Assembly: GCF_944324505.1 (NCBI RefSeq)
Contig: NZ_CALUWO010000002.1
Location: forward strand, 1-64,000
Direction of reading: 5' to 3'
Source of the DNA: an uncultured Desulfovibrio sp.
Lineage (GTDB): Bacteria > Desulfobacterota > Desulfovibrionia > Desulfovibrionales > Desulfovibrionaceae
DNA length: 64,000 nt
The position numbers were made by a program, and so were the translations under genes. The notes below the pieces were generated by a model that did no database searches, was not told where the DNA came from, and saw only the letters and a program-made list of their open reading frames with translations. Shown here piece by piece: positions 50,679 through 62,427 of the stretch (position 1 is the stretch's first letter; each line of letters opens with the position of its first letter).

Positions 50679-51560
50679 ATGTATCAGCATTGCGGAAAAC
50701 TGCTTCTGGCCGGTCTGCTGGCCCTGGCCTGCCTGATCAGCGCCTGTTCCTTCACGGACGGCTCGTCCGGTTCCTCGTCGTCAGGTCTCACGGCGGCCCT
50801 GTCCCATGAAGATACGCCCGCCGTGGCGGCAGGCGGCGGCACGGCCAATGCCTTCAACCCGTGGATGCAGAAGACCCTGCCCAATACCCGGGAACTGAGC
50901 ACCGACGGAAAGCGCATGCTGCCCCAGATGGGCGGATCTGCCTCCCGCATCGAGGAAGAGGCCGCCTACCGTGCCCACTGGCGGGAAGAAATCTATCCTG
51001 TGGTCTTCGGCAACCGGCAGGCCCCGCATGAACTGCTGGTGCTGCTGGACTTCAGCAATCCCCGCAGCGAAACGCTCTGGAAACAGGTCATGACAGCCTC
51101 CCGCTCGCTGGATCCGTCCCAGTGCAAGATCGTGGTCTACGGCCTGAACAAGGAAAACTACGGCACCGACCTCATGGGCATGGCCATCTGGATATCCTAC
51201 GAACGCAAGGGCCAGGCCATGGCCTATCTGGACTATGCCCTGTCCCGCTGGAATGCGGTAAAGGCCGGCCAGAAAAAGGCCCGCGGCAAGGCCATTCCCT
51301 TTACCAACGAATATGACGCCACGGTGAAGTCCACGGACTTTCCCATTCACTATGCCTATCTCTCGCGTCTCAAGCCCGCCGTGCCCGCCAGCCGCGAGAT
51401 GGACATTACCAGCTACTGCTATGATGCCGGCAGCGTGAATACCTATCAGGCCGTGCAGATATGCCGCTATTACGGCATCACCGCCCTGCCCGCCGTGGTT
51501 GCTGACGGCAAGGTGCTGTCCTCTCCGTCCGCCGAGGACATGATCAAAGCTGTCCGTTAG
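50679..51560 (+). CDS. lipoprotein with thioredoxin-like fold lacking CxxC
   Basis: This 293-residue protein has a lipobox (LACLISAC, Cys23) followed by a Ser/Gly linker. From about residue 110, HELLVLLDFSNPRSETLWKQVM aligns with the active-site strand and helix of DsbA/DsbG-like proteins, but the CxxC is absent. ITSYCYDAGSVNTYQAVQICRYYGITALPAVV carries the cis-Pro loop of the fold. It is probably a non-redox periplasmic protein or chaperone. The start at 50679 has CAGGAGGGG. Function unknown. Confidence 0.7.
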   Translation: MYQHCGKLLLAGLLALACLISACSFTDGSSGSSSSGLTAALSHEDTPAVAAGGGTANAFNPWMQKTLPNTRELSTDGKRMLPQMGGSASRIEEEAAYRAHWREEIYPVVFGNRQAPHELLVLLDFSNPRSETLWKQVMTASRSLDPSQCKIVVYGLNKENYGTDLMGMAIWISYERKGQAMAYLDYALSRWNAVKAGQKKARGKAIPFTNEYDATVKSTDFPIHYAYLSRLKPAVPASREMDITSYCYDAGSVNTYQAVQICRYYGITALPAVVADGKVLSSPSAEDMIKAVR

Positions 51561-51594
51561 GCTGACGCCTTCTGCCCCAGGGCAAAGGATAGCA

Positions 51595-51638
51595 ACGGGG
51601 GGAAGACCGCCACACAGGCCGTCTTCCCCCCGTTTTCG
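51595..51638. terminator. bidirectional intrinsic terminator
   Basis: AACGGGGGGAAGAC (51595-51608 region) pairs with GTCTTCCCCCCGTT, ending in TTTT. It lies between the lipoprotein gene and the convergent small secreted-protein gene. Confidence 0.85.
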
Positions 51639-51681
51639 TCTGTCCATGCGGGCCGTGCCGTCCGGCGGCAGCCATATCCGT

Positions 51682-52146
51682 TCAGTGGTCCAGCTCCACC
51701 CGCACGGCAAACCAGGCAATCTGCGCCCACTGGCTGCGTTCCGCCGCCAGGGCCGCCGTCAGGGGCACCTCGCCCATGAATACCCGCCCTGTCCGACCAG
51801 CGCCGGCCGGAAGGCGTCCCTCGCCGCCCGCAGGCAGTGTCCACATGCCCAGCACACGCTCCAGCGCGGCCATGCCGGTTTTTTCCCGCAGGAGCGCCTC
51901 CACGGCAGCGGCCTGATCCCCCCGTACCCGGTAGCGCGCCACCTCCCGCGCCGGCTGCCCTTCCCGGCGGCAGACAAGAAATTCCAAACCGGGCAGCACC
52001 AGGCCGGCCTGTTGCAGCACATCGCCGCAGCCTTCCTGCGGCAGCTGCCATGCCGGCGGCGGCAGCACGGACAGTTCCCCGGCCGGAGACGTGACGGCCA
52101 GCCCCAGCAGTCCGGCCAGCAGCAGCACCGCGACCTTTTTCCCCAT
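51682..52146 (-). CDS. small secreted protein of unknown function
   Basis: This 154-residue protein has a signal peptide (MGKKVAVLLLAGLLGLAVTSPAG) and a mature domain with two Cys (EGCGDVLQQ and LEFLVCRREG) that could form a disulfide. No family recognised. The start at 52146 has GAGGAGG. A GC hairpin (GCCGCCGTC...GACGGCGGC, about 52162-52197) lies in its leader. Between that and 52368 I see no other gene. Confidence 0.7.
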   Translation of the reverse strand: MGKKVAVLLLAGLLGLAVTSPAGELSVLPPPAWQLPQEGCGDVLQQAGLVLPGLEFLVCRREGQPAREVARYRVRGDQAAAVEALLREKTGMAALERVLGMWTLPAGGEGRLPAGAGRTGRVFMGEVPLTAALAAERSQWAQIAWFAVRVELDH

Positions 52147-52368
52147 GGTTGCCTCCTCATGACAAGCCGCCGTCCACCCGAAGGGGCAGACGGCGGCACA
52201 CAGGGCTGATACAGCCCGTCCGGGACCTGTTCACATGCCTTCGGAAAGCCGTTCTTCCCGCGGCATATCCTCATGAAAAAACGTGCGCCAGCGAAGAAAC
52301 GTCCTCCCTGCGCTGGCGGCAGGGCTTCCTTTCTCTCTCCGCAGGCAGTGCTGCCGTGACGACGGGCG

Positions 52369-53223
52369 CTAGCGGCGCCCCTCCCAGGACTGCACGGTAT
52401 TGCTGAGCAGCATGGCGATGGTCATGGGCCCGACCCCGCCGGGCACGGGCGTCATGGCCGCCACCTTGTCCTTGAGATCGGCAAAGTCCGCATCCCCGCA
52501 CAAGCCCTCGGCCGTGCGGTTGATGCCCACGTCAATGACCACGGCACCTTCGCGCACCATGTGGGCCTTGAGCAGCCGGGGGCGCCCCACGGCCAGAAAG
52601 ACGAAATCCGCCTCACGGCAGCAGGCGGCCAGATCCGGCGTGCGCGAATGGCAGACCGTCACCGTGGCATCGCCAAACAGTCCCGGCCGGGTCAGCAGCA
52701 TGGACAGCGGCTTGCCCACGATGTCCGAACGGCCCACCACCACGGCGCGCCGGCCCTGGGTCGGCAGATTGTAATGCCGCAGCAGCTCGATGACCCCGGC
52801 CGGCGTGCAGGAGACCAGCCCGGGCAGCCCCAGCGAGAGGCGGCCCACGTTTTCGGGATGAAAGCCGTCCACGTCCTTGGCCGGATCAATGGCCAGCAGA
52901 CACTGGGTGGCGTTGAGACCGGCGGGCAGGGGCAGCTGCAACAGGATGCCGTCCACATCCGGGCGGGCATTGAGTTCGGCAATGAGGCGCAGCAGGTCTT
53001 CCTGCCGGGTGCTGGCGGGCAGATGATAGGGCAGGGACAGGATGCCCGCCTCGGCACAGGCCCGCTCCTTGTTGCGCACATAGACCTGGGATGCGGGATC
53101 CTCACCCACCAGAATGACCGCCAGTCCCGGCGCACGCAAGCCCTGCGCCGTGGCCGCCATAATGGTTTCGCGCAAGCCTGCGCGCACTTCCTGCGCCACC
53201 TTCTTTCCGTCAATAAGCAGCAT
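52369..53223 (-). CDS. folD: methylenetetrahydrofolate dehydrogenase / methenyltetrahydrofolate cyclohydrolase
   Basis: This 284-residue bifunctional enzyme interconverts methylene-, methenyl- and 10-formyl-tetrahydrofolate. Catalytic Lys52 lies in [40 protein letters not shown] (NADP site) and [19 protein letters not shown] are family signatures. The start at 53223 has GGGAGGG. It lies downstream of eno on the same strand, separated by a terminator. Confidence 0.96.
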   Translation of the reverse strand: MLLIDGKKVAQEVRAGLRETIMAATAQGLRAPGLAVILVGEDPASQVYVRNKERACAEAGILSLPYHLPASTRQEDLLRLIAELNARPDVDGILLQLPLPAGLNATQCLLAIDPAKDVDGFHPENVGRLSLGLPGLVSCTPAGVIELLRHYNLPTQGRRAVVVGRSDIVGKPLSMLLTRPGLFGDATVTVCHSRTPDLAACCREADFVFLAVGRPRLLKAHMVREGAVVIDVGINRTAEGLCGDADFADLKDKVAAMTPVPGGVGPMTIAMLLSNTVQSWEGRR

Positions 53224-53310
53224 CCGCCCTCCCTTGCATGAAAAACCGGTGAAAGAGTCTACGGTCCGGCCGCGGCCGGGCAAAGGCCCGCCTCGCCGCC
53301 GCAGACACGG

Positions 53311-53338
53311 AAAAAACAGGGCGCCCCGAAGGGCGCCC
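53311..53338 (-). terminator. intrinsic terminator of eno
   Basis: On the minus strand: GGGCGCCC-TTCG-GGGCGCCC, then TG and TTTTTT. It has a UUCG tetraloop. Confidence 0.93.
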
Positions 53339-53369
53339 GCAACGGGGCCGTGCCCCGGGAATGTTCTGC

Positions 53370-54803
<1,434 letters not shown>

Positions 54804-55592
54804 CTAACCGGAAAACTGTTCGTAGTGCAGGCGGCGCAGCCCGTCCAGCAGAAGGGAAGGCAGCACGTCGTCAAAAACCGGACTGAGCCGGGCAATGGCC
54901 TGGGCAAAGCCGCCCGTGGCCAGCACTCGCGTCTGCCCCGGAAGCTGCGTTCTCAGGCGGCTTACCAGCCCTTCCACCATGCCCACAAAGCCGAAGACAA
55001 GGCCGTGCTGGATGCTGGTGACCGTATCGCGCCCCAGCTGCGGCTGAAGGGCCTGCACGTCCAGATTGACCCGTGTGAGCTGCGCCGCATGCCGGGCCAG
55101 GGCCGCCAGGGCCGTCTGGGGACCGGGAAAGATGAGGCCGCCCTCGTAGGCATTGCCGGCCACGCAGTCAAAGGTCACCGCCGTGCCAAAATCCACCACC
55201 ATGAGCGATTCCGGGCCGGGATACAGACGGCGGGCCGCGTAGGCGCCCACCAGCCTGTCCGCCCCCACCTGCTCGGGGCGGGCATAGCGGTTTTCCAGGG
55301 GCACAGGCACGTCGGCAGGCACAAAGAAGACCGGGCGCTGCACATAGCGGGCCAGCGCCTCGCGCAGCACGGGATTGAAGTCCGGCACCACGGAAGACAC
55401 CATGCAGGCGCGCACCCGGGTCACATCCAGCCCCGCATGCTGGCAGAGCATGAGCAGGTTAAGCCCCAGGCTGTCCGACGACTGTTCGGCATCGGTGCGC
55501 AGCGAATAGGTGGTTTCCACCTGCTCCGGTCCGGCCAGACCTATCTTGATGGAGGTATTGCCGATATCAAAAAGCAGCAGTTCCGCCTGCAT
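54804..55592 (-). CDS. coaX: type III pantothenate kinase
   Basis: This 262-residue ASKHA-fold kinase phosphorylates pantothenate in coenzyme A synthesis. Phosphate-binding motif FDIGNTSIKIGL starts at residue 8. VGADRLVGAYAARR and VVDFGTAVTFDCV are the second and third signatures. The start at 55592 has CAGGAGCG. It lies upstream of eno on the same strand. Confidence 0.94.
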   Translation of the reverse strand: MQAELLLFDIGNTSIKIGLAGPEQVETTYSLRTDAEQSSDSLGLNLLMLCQHAGLDVTRVRACMVSSVVPDFNPVLREALARYVQRPVFFVPADVPVPLENRYARPEQVGADRLVGAYAARRLYPGPESLMVVDFGTAVTFDCVAGNAYEGGLIFPGPQTALAALARHAAQLTRVNLDVQALQPQLGRDTVTSIQHGLVFGFVGMVEGLVSRLRTQLPGQTRVLATGGFAQAIARLSPVFDDVLPSLLLDGLRRLHYEQFSG

Positions 55593-55673
55593 ACGCGCTC
55601 CTGTAGCCCGTGTTGCCCCGCGCTCGCCGGGGGCAGACTTCCGCGGAAGATAACGCACCCGGCACGGAAAAGG

Positions 55674-55702
55674 AAAAACGCTCCGGACCGGAAGCGTTTG
55701 CA
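55674..55702 (-). other. terminator-like hairpin in the coaX leader
   Basis: On the minus strand AAACGCTTCC and GGAGCGTTT form a stem followed by TTTTTCCTTTT. It lies in front of coaX, between two divergent genes, where no gene needs terminating. It may attenuate coaX or end an unseen transcript. Confidence 0.45.
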
Positions 55703-55742
55703 GGGAGTATGCCAGACTGGACCGCAACACGCAAGGGCACTC

Positions 55743-55771
55743 TTGCCTGTTCTCGTGCGGGCATGTACCAT
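55743..55771 (+). promoter_or_regulatory. sigma-70-type promoter of the YbjN-like gene
   Basis: TTGCCT (55743-55748), 17 bases, TACCAT (55766-55771), 57 bases before the start codon. Confidence 0.4.
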
Positions 55772-55828
55772 TGCCCCATATCCGTGCCGCCTGCCAACGG
55801 CGGCTCACCCCTTCCAAGGAGTCTTTTC

Positions 55829-56230
55829 ATGAAGGCCGAACAGATCATGCACATCATGACCCAACACGGTTTTGCCCCCGAACTGGACGAAGACGGCGAC
55901 ATTGCCTTTACCAGCGACGACGTGGACATGAACATCCTTCTGGATGCGGAAGACCCCGACTACATTTCCCTTGGCGCCAGCTTCACCGGTTTCGGCCCGG
56001 CCGAACAGGAGGCTGTCTACGGCATTGCCGCCGCCCTGTCCCAGTCCTTCAAGGTGGGCAAGGCCATTGTCTTTGACGATGACGACAGCGAATTCGAGGT
56101 GCGCTTTGCCGTGGAAGCCTTTGTGACGCCCGAATCCCTTGACCGTGATCTTGACCGCTATGTTTCCCTGGTGCAGGACATGATCGCGGAATTCTTCGAC
56201 GTGCTCAACGGCGAGGACGCAGCCCACTGA
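55829..56230 (+). CDS. YbjN-like (type III secretion chaperone-fold) protein
   Basis: This 133-residue acidic protein resembles the YbjN/T3SS-chaperone-like fold: MKAEQIMHIMTQHGFAPELDEDGDIAFT, a beta core with FEVRFAVEAFVTPE, and a C-terminal helix that would pack at a dimer interface. The family has no firmly assigned activity. The start at 55829 has CAAGGAG. Confidence 0.7.
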   Translation: MKAEQIMHIMTQHGFAPELDEDGDIAFTSDDVDMNILLDAEDPDYISLGASFTGFGPAEQEAVYGIAAALSQSFKVGKAIVFDDDDSEFEVRFAVEAFVTPESLDRDLDRYVSLVQDMIAEFFDVLNGEDAAH

Positions 56231-56323
56231 TCCCCTGCCCGGAACCTTCCATCGGGGCGGAGGCGCGGGCCTCTGCCCCTTTTTTCTGTCCGGAACGCGA
56301 CCAGGCCCCGGCAGCGGGACGGA

Positions 56324-57262
56324 CTATCCCCCGTACCACTCCGGCCGGGCCTCCGTGACATCGGCCCGGCAGCCCTGCCAGAGATGCCGGGCGGCCAGCG
56401 CACGGCGCACATCCGTCATGATGCCCCGCTTTTCGGCTGCCCAGGCCGGGGCCACCAGCTCGCCGGGGGCGGGATCGCCCTGGATGCGGTGCAGCACCAC
56501 GCGGGAGGGAATGCGCGGCAGCATCTGACAGAGCAGGTCCACGTATTCGTCACGGGCCAGCGGAAAATAGTCCCCTGCCGCATACAGGCGGGCCAGCGCC
56601 GTTCCCCGCGGCACATAGACATTGTGCAGCTTCAGCCCGGCCAGGGGCAGGGAAAGCGCCCAGTCCAGACTGCGCAGAAAATCGTCATGATCCTCGCCGG
56701 GCAGGCCGAACATGAGATGCCCGCAGACCAGTATGCCCCGCGCGGCGGCCGCCCGCACGGCAGCTTCGGCACAGGCCGCCGTATGCCCGCGATTGATGCG
56801 GGCCAGCGTGGCATCGGAGGCACTTTGCAGGCCCAGCTCCAGCCACACTTCCGGCAGGGGGCAGGCAGCCAGGGCATCCAGCCTGGGCGCATCCACGCAG
56901 TCCGGCCGGGTCCCCACGGAAAGCCCCATGCAGTGCGGCAGGGCCTCCACCCGGCGCAGCAGATGCAGAAAGCGCTCCAGCGGGCCGTAGGTATTGGAAA
57001 AGGACTGCAAATACGCCATGAACAGGCGATCGCTGTCGGTCCTGGCGTATTTGGCATGCCAGCGCGCCCACTGGGCCTCCAGATCAAGGCCCTGCTGCCC
57101 CAGGCCGGAGCCGGACCCCTGGGCATTGCAGAAGGCGCAGCCCTGACGCGACAGGGTCCCGTCCCGGTTGGGGCAGCCGGCACGGGCATCCAGTGGAATT
57201 TTTTGCACCCGCTTTCCGTAGCGCCGCCGGAACCATGTGGCCAAAGTGTGCCAGAGCAGCAT
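56324..57262 (-). CDS. radical SAM protein, TIGR01212 / YhcC family
   Basis: This 312-residue enzyme has the family's spaced Fe-S motif C30-x11-C42-x2-C45 (GCPNRDGTLSRQGCAFCN). LSVGTRPDCVD, WLELGLQSASDATLARINRGHT and GHLMFGLPGEDHDDF are further family markers. The substrate is unknown. The start at 57262 has GGCAGG upstream. A longer frame reaches 57496 but without a ribosome binding site. Confidence 0.9.
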   Translation of the reverse strand: MLLWHTLATWFRRRYGKRVQKIPLDARAGCPNRDGTLSRQGCAFCNAQGSGSGLGQQGLDLEAQWARWHAKYARTDSDRLFMAYLQSFSNTYGPLERFLHLLRRVEALPHCMGLSVGTRPDCVDAPRLDALAACPLPEVWLELGLQSASDATLARINRGHTAACAEAAVRAAAARGILVCGHLMFGLPGEDHDDFLRSLDWALSLPLAGLKLHNVYVPRGTALARLYAAGDYFPLARDEYVDLLCQMLPRIPSRVVLHRIQGDPAPGELVAPAWAAEKRGIMTDVRRALAARHLWQGCRADVTEARPEWYGG

Positions 57263-58654
<1,392 letters not shown>

Positions 58655-58816
58655 GCCCTTGGGGCACGGTCGTCTTCCTGCCGTCTACAGGCCCTCCGCG
58701 CGCTGCCATGAGGCATCGCCGGAGGGCATCGCTACACCAGAGCGGCGTCAGGACGGCACGGCGCACCCGTTCCGCGGCAGGGCAATCCCCAGGACCCTTT
58801 TTCCCGGATTCCTCTT

Positions 58817-59713
58817 GTGACCTTTCGGCGCATATTTCTCATCGCGGGCCTTCTGCTCATCCTCTTTCTGGGCATGCTCTCCTGGAACAAGCGCACGCGC
58901 GTTCTGGACGACGTGGCCACCACCCTGGGTCTGGAAGTGACCGGCGGGGCGCTTTCCCTGGTCAACAGCGTGAAGGATACCGTGCGCGGCACCTGGGAAC
59001 ATTATTTTGATCTGGTGGGCGTGCGTGAGGAAAACCAACGCCTCAAGGCCGAAATCCAGGACATGCAGGCGCGCCTGCTGGCCACGGGCGAAGAGCTGGC
59101 CGAATTGCAGCGCCTGCGCCGGCTCATGGAGCTGCCCTCCAATGACGCCTGGAAGGCCGTGGGCGCCCGGGTGCTGGCCGGACGGCTCGGCCCCAACGGC
59201 ATTCTGGACAGCATCACCATCAACCGGGGCTATACCACCGGCAGCCGCCCCGACACGCCCGTGGTGACCCAGCTTGGGCTGGTGGGACGCGTGCTGCGCG
59301 CCAGTCCCCACTCTGCCACGGTGCTGCTGCTCACCGATCCCGGCAGCCGCATTGCCGTCATTTCCCAGGAAGGGCGCGTTTCGGGCATTCTTTCCGGTCA
59401 GGGCAGCCACCAGGACCTTGAGGTGCGCTTTGCCCAGCTGGGCACGCCGGTCAATCCCGGCGAAGTTCTGGTCACCTCCGGGCTGGACGGAAAATATCCC
59501 AAGGGCATTCCCGTGGCCCGCGTCATCAGTGCCGAACCGTCCAACTACAATCAGTTCCTGACCATCAAGGCCCAGCCCCTGGTGGACCTGCGCACCATCG
59601 AGGAAGTGCTGCTTCTGGAACCCACGGGCATCACCCGCCCCAACATGCCCGGCGGACCGCGCCCCCCCTTTGTGGGGCCGCTGCTGCCCGGGAACCGGCA
59701 AACACGGTCATGA
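58817..59713 (+). CDS. mreC: rod shape-determining protein MreC
   Basis: This 298-residue protein has one N-terminal membrane helix, a coiled coil (about residues 70-105, EENQRLKAEIQDMQARLLATG) and a periplasmic beta domain. That domain carries SITINRGYTTGSRPDTPVV, GLVGRVLRASPHSATVLLLTDPGS and GEVLVTSGLDGKYPKGIPVA. It links MreB and PBP2 in the elongasome. The start codon is GTG at 58817. A Pro-rich C-terminus follows. Its stop overlaps the mreD start (ATGA). Confidence 0.93.
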   Translation: MTFRRIFLIAGLLLILFLGMLSWNKRTRVLDDVATTLGLEVTGGALSLVNSVKDTVRGTWEHYFDLVGVREENQRLKAEIQDMQARLLATGEELAELQRLRRLMELPSNDAWKAVGARVLAGRLGPNGILDSITINRGYTTGSRPDTPVVTQLGLVGRVLRASPHSATVLLLTDPGSRIAVISQEGRVSGILSGQGSHQDLEVRFAQLGTPVNPGEVLVTSGLDGKYPKGIPVARVISAEPSNYNQFLTIKAQPLVDLRTIEEVLLLEPTGITRPNMPGGPRPPFVGPLLPGNRQTRS

Positions 59714-60180
59714 GCGCCCTGCGCAATCTGCTCTGGTGGGCTGTCTTTGTGGTGCTGAGCATTGCCCTGCAGGCCGCCGTCCCCGGCCTGGACGCGCTGT
59801 CCGTGGGCGTCTGCCTGCTGCTGGAAGACAGGGACTACCGCAATGCCCTCTGGCTGCTGCCCCTCTTCATCCTGCTTCAGGAAGGCATGGGCACGGGGCT
59901 GTTCGGGGGCAGTCTCATCTGGTACACTGTACTCATCATGCTGTACAAGGTCTGCCGCTGGCTGTTTGCGGTCAATACCTTCTTTTTCATGCTGCTGTTC
60001 TCCCTCTGTCTGGGCATGGCCTCCTTCGGCCTGTCCTGGCTGCTGGCCCCCTTGCAGGCCAATCCGGCCTTCAATGTCCGCACAGCGGCCGATCTCAGCC
60101 TCGTGCAGGCGCTTTACGTGCCCGTGGCCTGGTGGCTGCTGGCCCCCCTGCGCCGCTGGATGACTGCCCGTGAAAAATAG
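59710..60180 (+). CDS. mreD: rod shape-determining protein MreD
   Basis: This 156-residue membrane protein has four or five hydrophobic segments. Sequence similarity to other MreD is weak (as is usual), so the call rests on size, topology and position between mreC and mrdA. The ATG at 59710 overlaps the mreC stop; its end overlaps mrdA by 11 bases. Confidence 0.8.
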   Translation: MSALRNLLWWAVFVVLSIALQAAVPGLDALSVGVCLLLEDRDYRNALWLLPLFILLQEGMGTGLFGGSLIWYTVLIMLYKVCRWLFAVNTFFFMLLFSLCLGMASFGLSWLLAPLQANPAFNVRTAADLSLVQALYVPVAWWLLAPLRRWMTAREK

Positions 60181-62320
60181 ATTCCTTCCCAGAGCCTCCT
60201 CCCGGCCGCAGCCGCCGGCCCCCCCTGCGCCGCCGCCCCAGCGCAAGCCCCGCCGCAGTGTATGGACGGGCACCCAGCAGGTGGAAAACGAGGGCTATAC
60301 CCCGCCACGCAGCGGCGCCCTGCTGCTGCAGGTGCTGGTGGGCATCTTCTTTCTGGTTTTCGTTTCCCGCTTCTGGTACCTGCAAATGTACCGGGGCGAG
60401 GACTTTTCCCGCCAGGCACAGGCCAACCGCCTGCGCGAGGAGTGGATTTTTGCCCCGCGCGGCCGCATCATGGACGACTCGGGCAAGGTACTGGCCGACA
60501 ACCGCACCACCTGCGGTCTGGCCCTGGTGCGCGAAGACTGCCACGACATCCCGGCCGCCCTGGCCCAGATCAGCCAGTGGACCGGCGTTCCCCTGGAGCA
60601 GATCCAGGAAAAATACCAGACAGACCGCCAGAAGGTGAAATCCTTCGAGCCGCTCATCATGGTCACGGACATGGACTTTGAAACCGTGGCCCGCATCGAG
60701 GCCGAACTCATCGACTGGCCCGGCCTGGAAATTTCCGTGCGCAGCCGGCGCAGCTACCCGGAAAAGGACCTGTTTGCCCATGTGCTCGGCTATGTGGCCG
60801 AAGCCAACGAACGGGAAATGGAAAAGGACCCCAGCCTGGCCATGGGCGACCTGGTGGGCAAGCAGGGACTGGAACTGCGCCTGGAATCACGCCTGCGCGG
60901 CCGCAAGGGCCTTTACGGGGTGGAAGTGGATGCCCACGGCCGCATGCTGGGCAAGACCCTGCGCGAAGAACCGCGCAGCGGCGAGGAAATCAGCCTTTCC
61001 CTGGATGTGGACCTGCAACGGGCCGCCTGGAACGCCCTGGCCGGCGAAGCCGGCTGCGTTGTGGTCATGGAGCCGGATACGGGCAAACTGCGCGCCCTGG
61101 TCACCTCGCCGGCCTATGACAACAATCTCTTTGCCGCCGGCATCTCCCAGCGCGACTGGGATGCCCTGCGCACCAGCAAGCGCTTCCCGCTGCAAAACCG
61201 GGTCATCCAGAGCGTCTATCCCCCCGGCTCCGTGTGGAAGCTCATGATGGCCGCCTTTTTTCTGGAACATGGCATAGACAGCCGGGAAACGGTCTTCTGT
61301 CCTGGTCAGGTCAAACTGGGCAATCAGATTTTCCGCTGCTGGAAGCGGGGCGGCCATGGCGCCATGAACATGGAAAATGCCCTGGTCAATTCCTGCGACG
61401 TCTATTTCTACATCATGGCCGAGCGGCTGGGCATCGACAAGCTGGAGGCCTTTGCCAAGGCCAGCGGCTTCGGCGCGCCCACGGGCATAGACCTGCCGCA
61501 CGAAAAATCGGGTCTTGTCCCCTCCCGTGCCTGGAAGCGGCAGCGCTTCAAGGCGCCGTGGGTGCGCGGCGAAACCTATAATGTCTCCATCGGTCAGGGC
61601 TACACCCTGGTCACCCCTGTGCAGATGGCCGTCTACGTTTCCGCCCTGCTCAACGGCGGCGACCTGCTCAAGCCGCAACTGCTCAACGAGGCCCCGCGCG
61701 AAGTGCGCAACCGCCTGCCCGGCAAGGAAGAAACCCTGCGCTTTGTGGTCAATGCCATGCGCCGCACGGCCAGCATAGGCACGGCCCGCGTGGTCAGCCG
61801 CAAGGATGCCGACATGGGCGGCAAGACCGGCACGGCGCAGGTGGTCAAGCTGCGCACCGCCGGCGACCGCCGCCTGCGCAGCGCCGAAATGGAGTATGCC
61901 CAGCGCGACCATGCCTGGATTGCCACCTGGGGCACCAAGAACGGCAAGACCTACGTGGTCATCGTCATGGTGGAGCACGGCGGCGGCGGTTCCAGCGTGG
62001 CCGGTCCCGTGGCCAGAAAGGTCTATGATCATCTTTTCGGCCCCGATGAAGGCGCTCCGGGCAGTGCCCGGCGACAGACCGCCGCGGAACGCCGGGAAAG
62101 CCCCCCGCCTGCCCCCCTGCCCGGCCTGACCCCCGCGGCGCCCGCGACGCCCGCTCCGGGCAGCGCCCCCGCCTATACCGGACGGCGGCAGGCAGGTCCG
62201 CCGCCGGCCAGGCAGAATACAGAACGGCGCAATCCGCCCCGCGGCCGGATCATTGACCCGCTGGCGCCGCCCACGCCCCTGCCGTCGGACCGCTACCGCG
62301 GTACGGCCCCCATGCCCTGA
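60170..62320 (+). CDS. mrdA: penicillin-binding protein 2 (elongasome transpeptidase)
   Basis: This 716-residue class B PBP has a proline-rich cytoplasmic N-terminus, one membrane helix (about 51-70), a pedestal domain (FAPRGRIMDDSGKVLADN) and a transpeptidase domain. Catalytic motifs are S354-VWK (SVYPPGSVWK), SCD at 408-410 and KTGT at 552-555. The C-terminal 75 residues are Pro/Ala-rich and absent from typical PBP2 (about 630). The start codon is GTG at 60170, within mreD. Confidence 0.95.
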   Translation: MKNRFLPRASSRPQPPAPPAPPPQRKPRRSVWTGTQQVENEGYTPPRSGALLLQVLVGIFFLVFVSRFWYLQMYRGEDFSRQAQANRLREEWIFAPRGRIMDDSGKVLADNRTTCGLALVREDCHDIPAALAQISQWTGVPLEQIQEKYQTDRQKVKSFEPLIMVTDMDFETVARIEAELIDWPGLEISVRSRRSYPEKDLFAHVLGYVAEANEREMEKDPSLAMGDLVGKQGLELRLESRLRGRKGLYGVEVDAHGRMLGKTLREEPRSGEEISLSLDVDLQRAAWNALAGEAGCVVVMEPDTGKLRALVTSPAYDNNLFAAGISQRDWDALRTSKRFPLQNRVIQSVYPPGSVWKLMMAAFFLEHGIDSRETVFCPGQVKLGNQIFRCWKRGGHGAMNMENALVNSCDVYFYIMAERLGIDKLEAFAKASGFGAPTGIDLPHEKSGLVPSRAWKRQRFKAPWVRGETYNVSIGQGYTLVTPVQMAVYVSALLNGGDLLKPQLLNEAPREVRNRLPGKEETLRFVVNAMRRTASIGTARVVSRKDADMGGKTGTAQVVKLRTAGDRRLRSAEMEYAQRDHAWIATWGTKNGKTYVVIVMVEHGGGGSSVAGPVARKVYDHLFGPDEGAPGSARRQTAAERRESPPPAPLPGLTPAAPATPAPGSAPAYTGRRQAGPPPARQNTERRNPPRGRIIDPLAPPTPLPSDRYRGTAPMP

Positions 62321-62427
62321 CGCAGGGGCCGGAAGCCTGCGGCCTGACCGTGCGGGCAGGCCCGCGTACCGGCCCAGCGTGCCGGGGCGCTTCCCCGGCA
62401 GAACCTTGCCATACCGGAAGGAACAGA

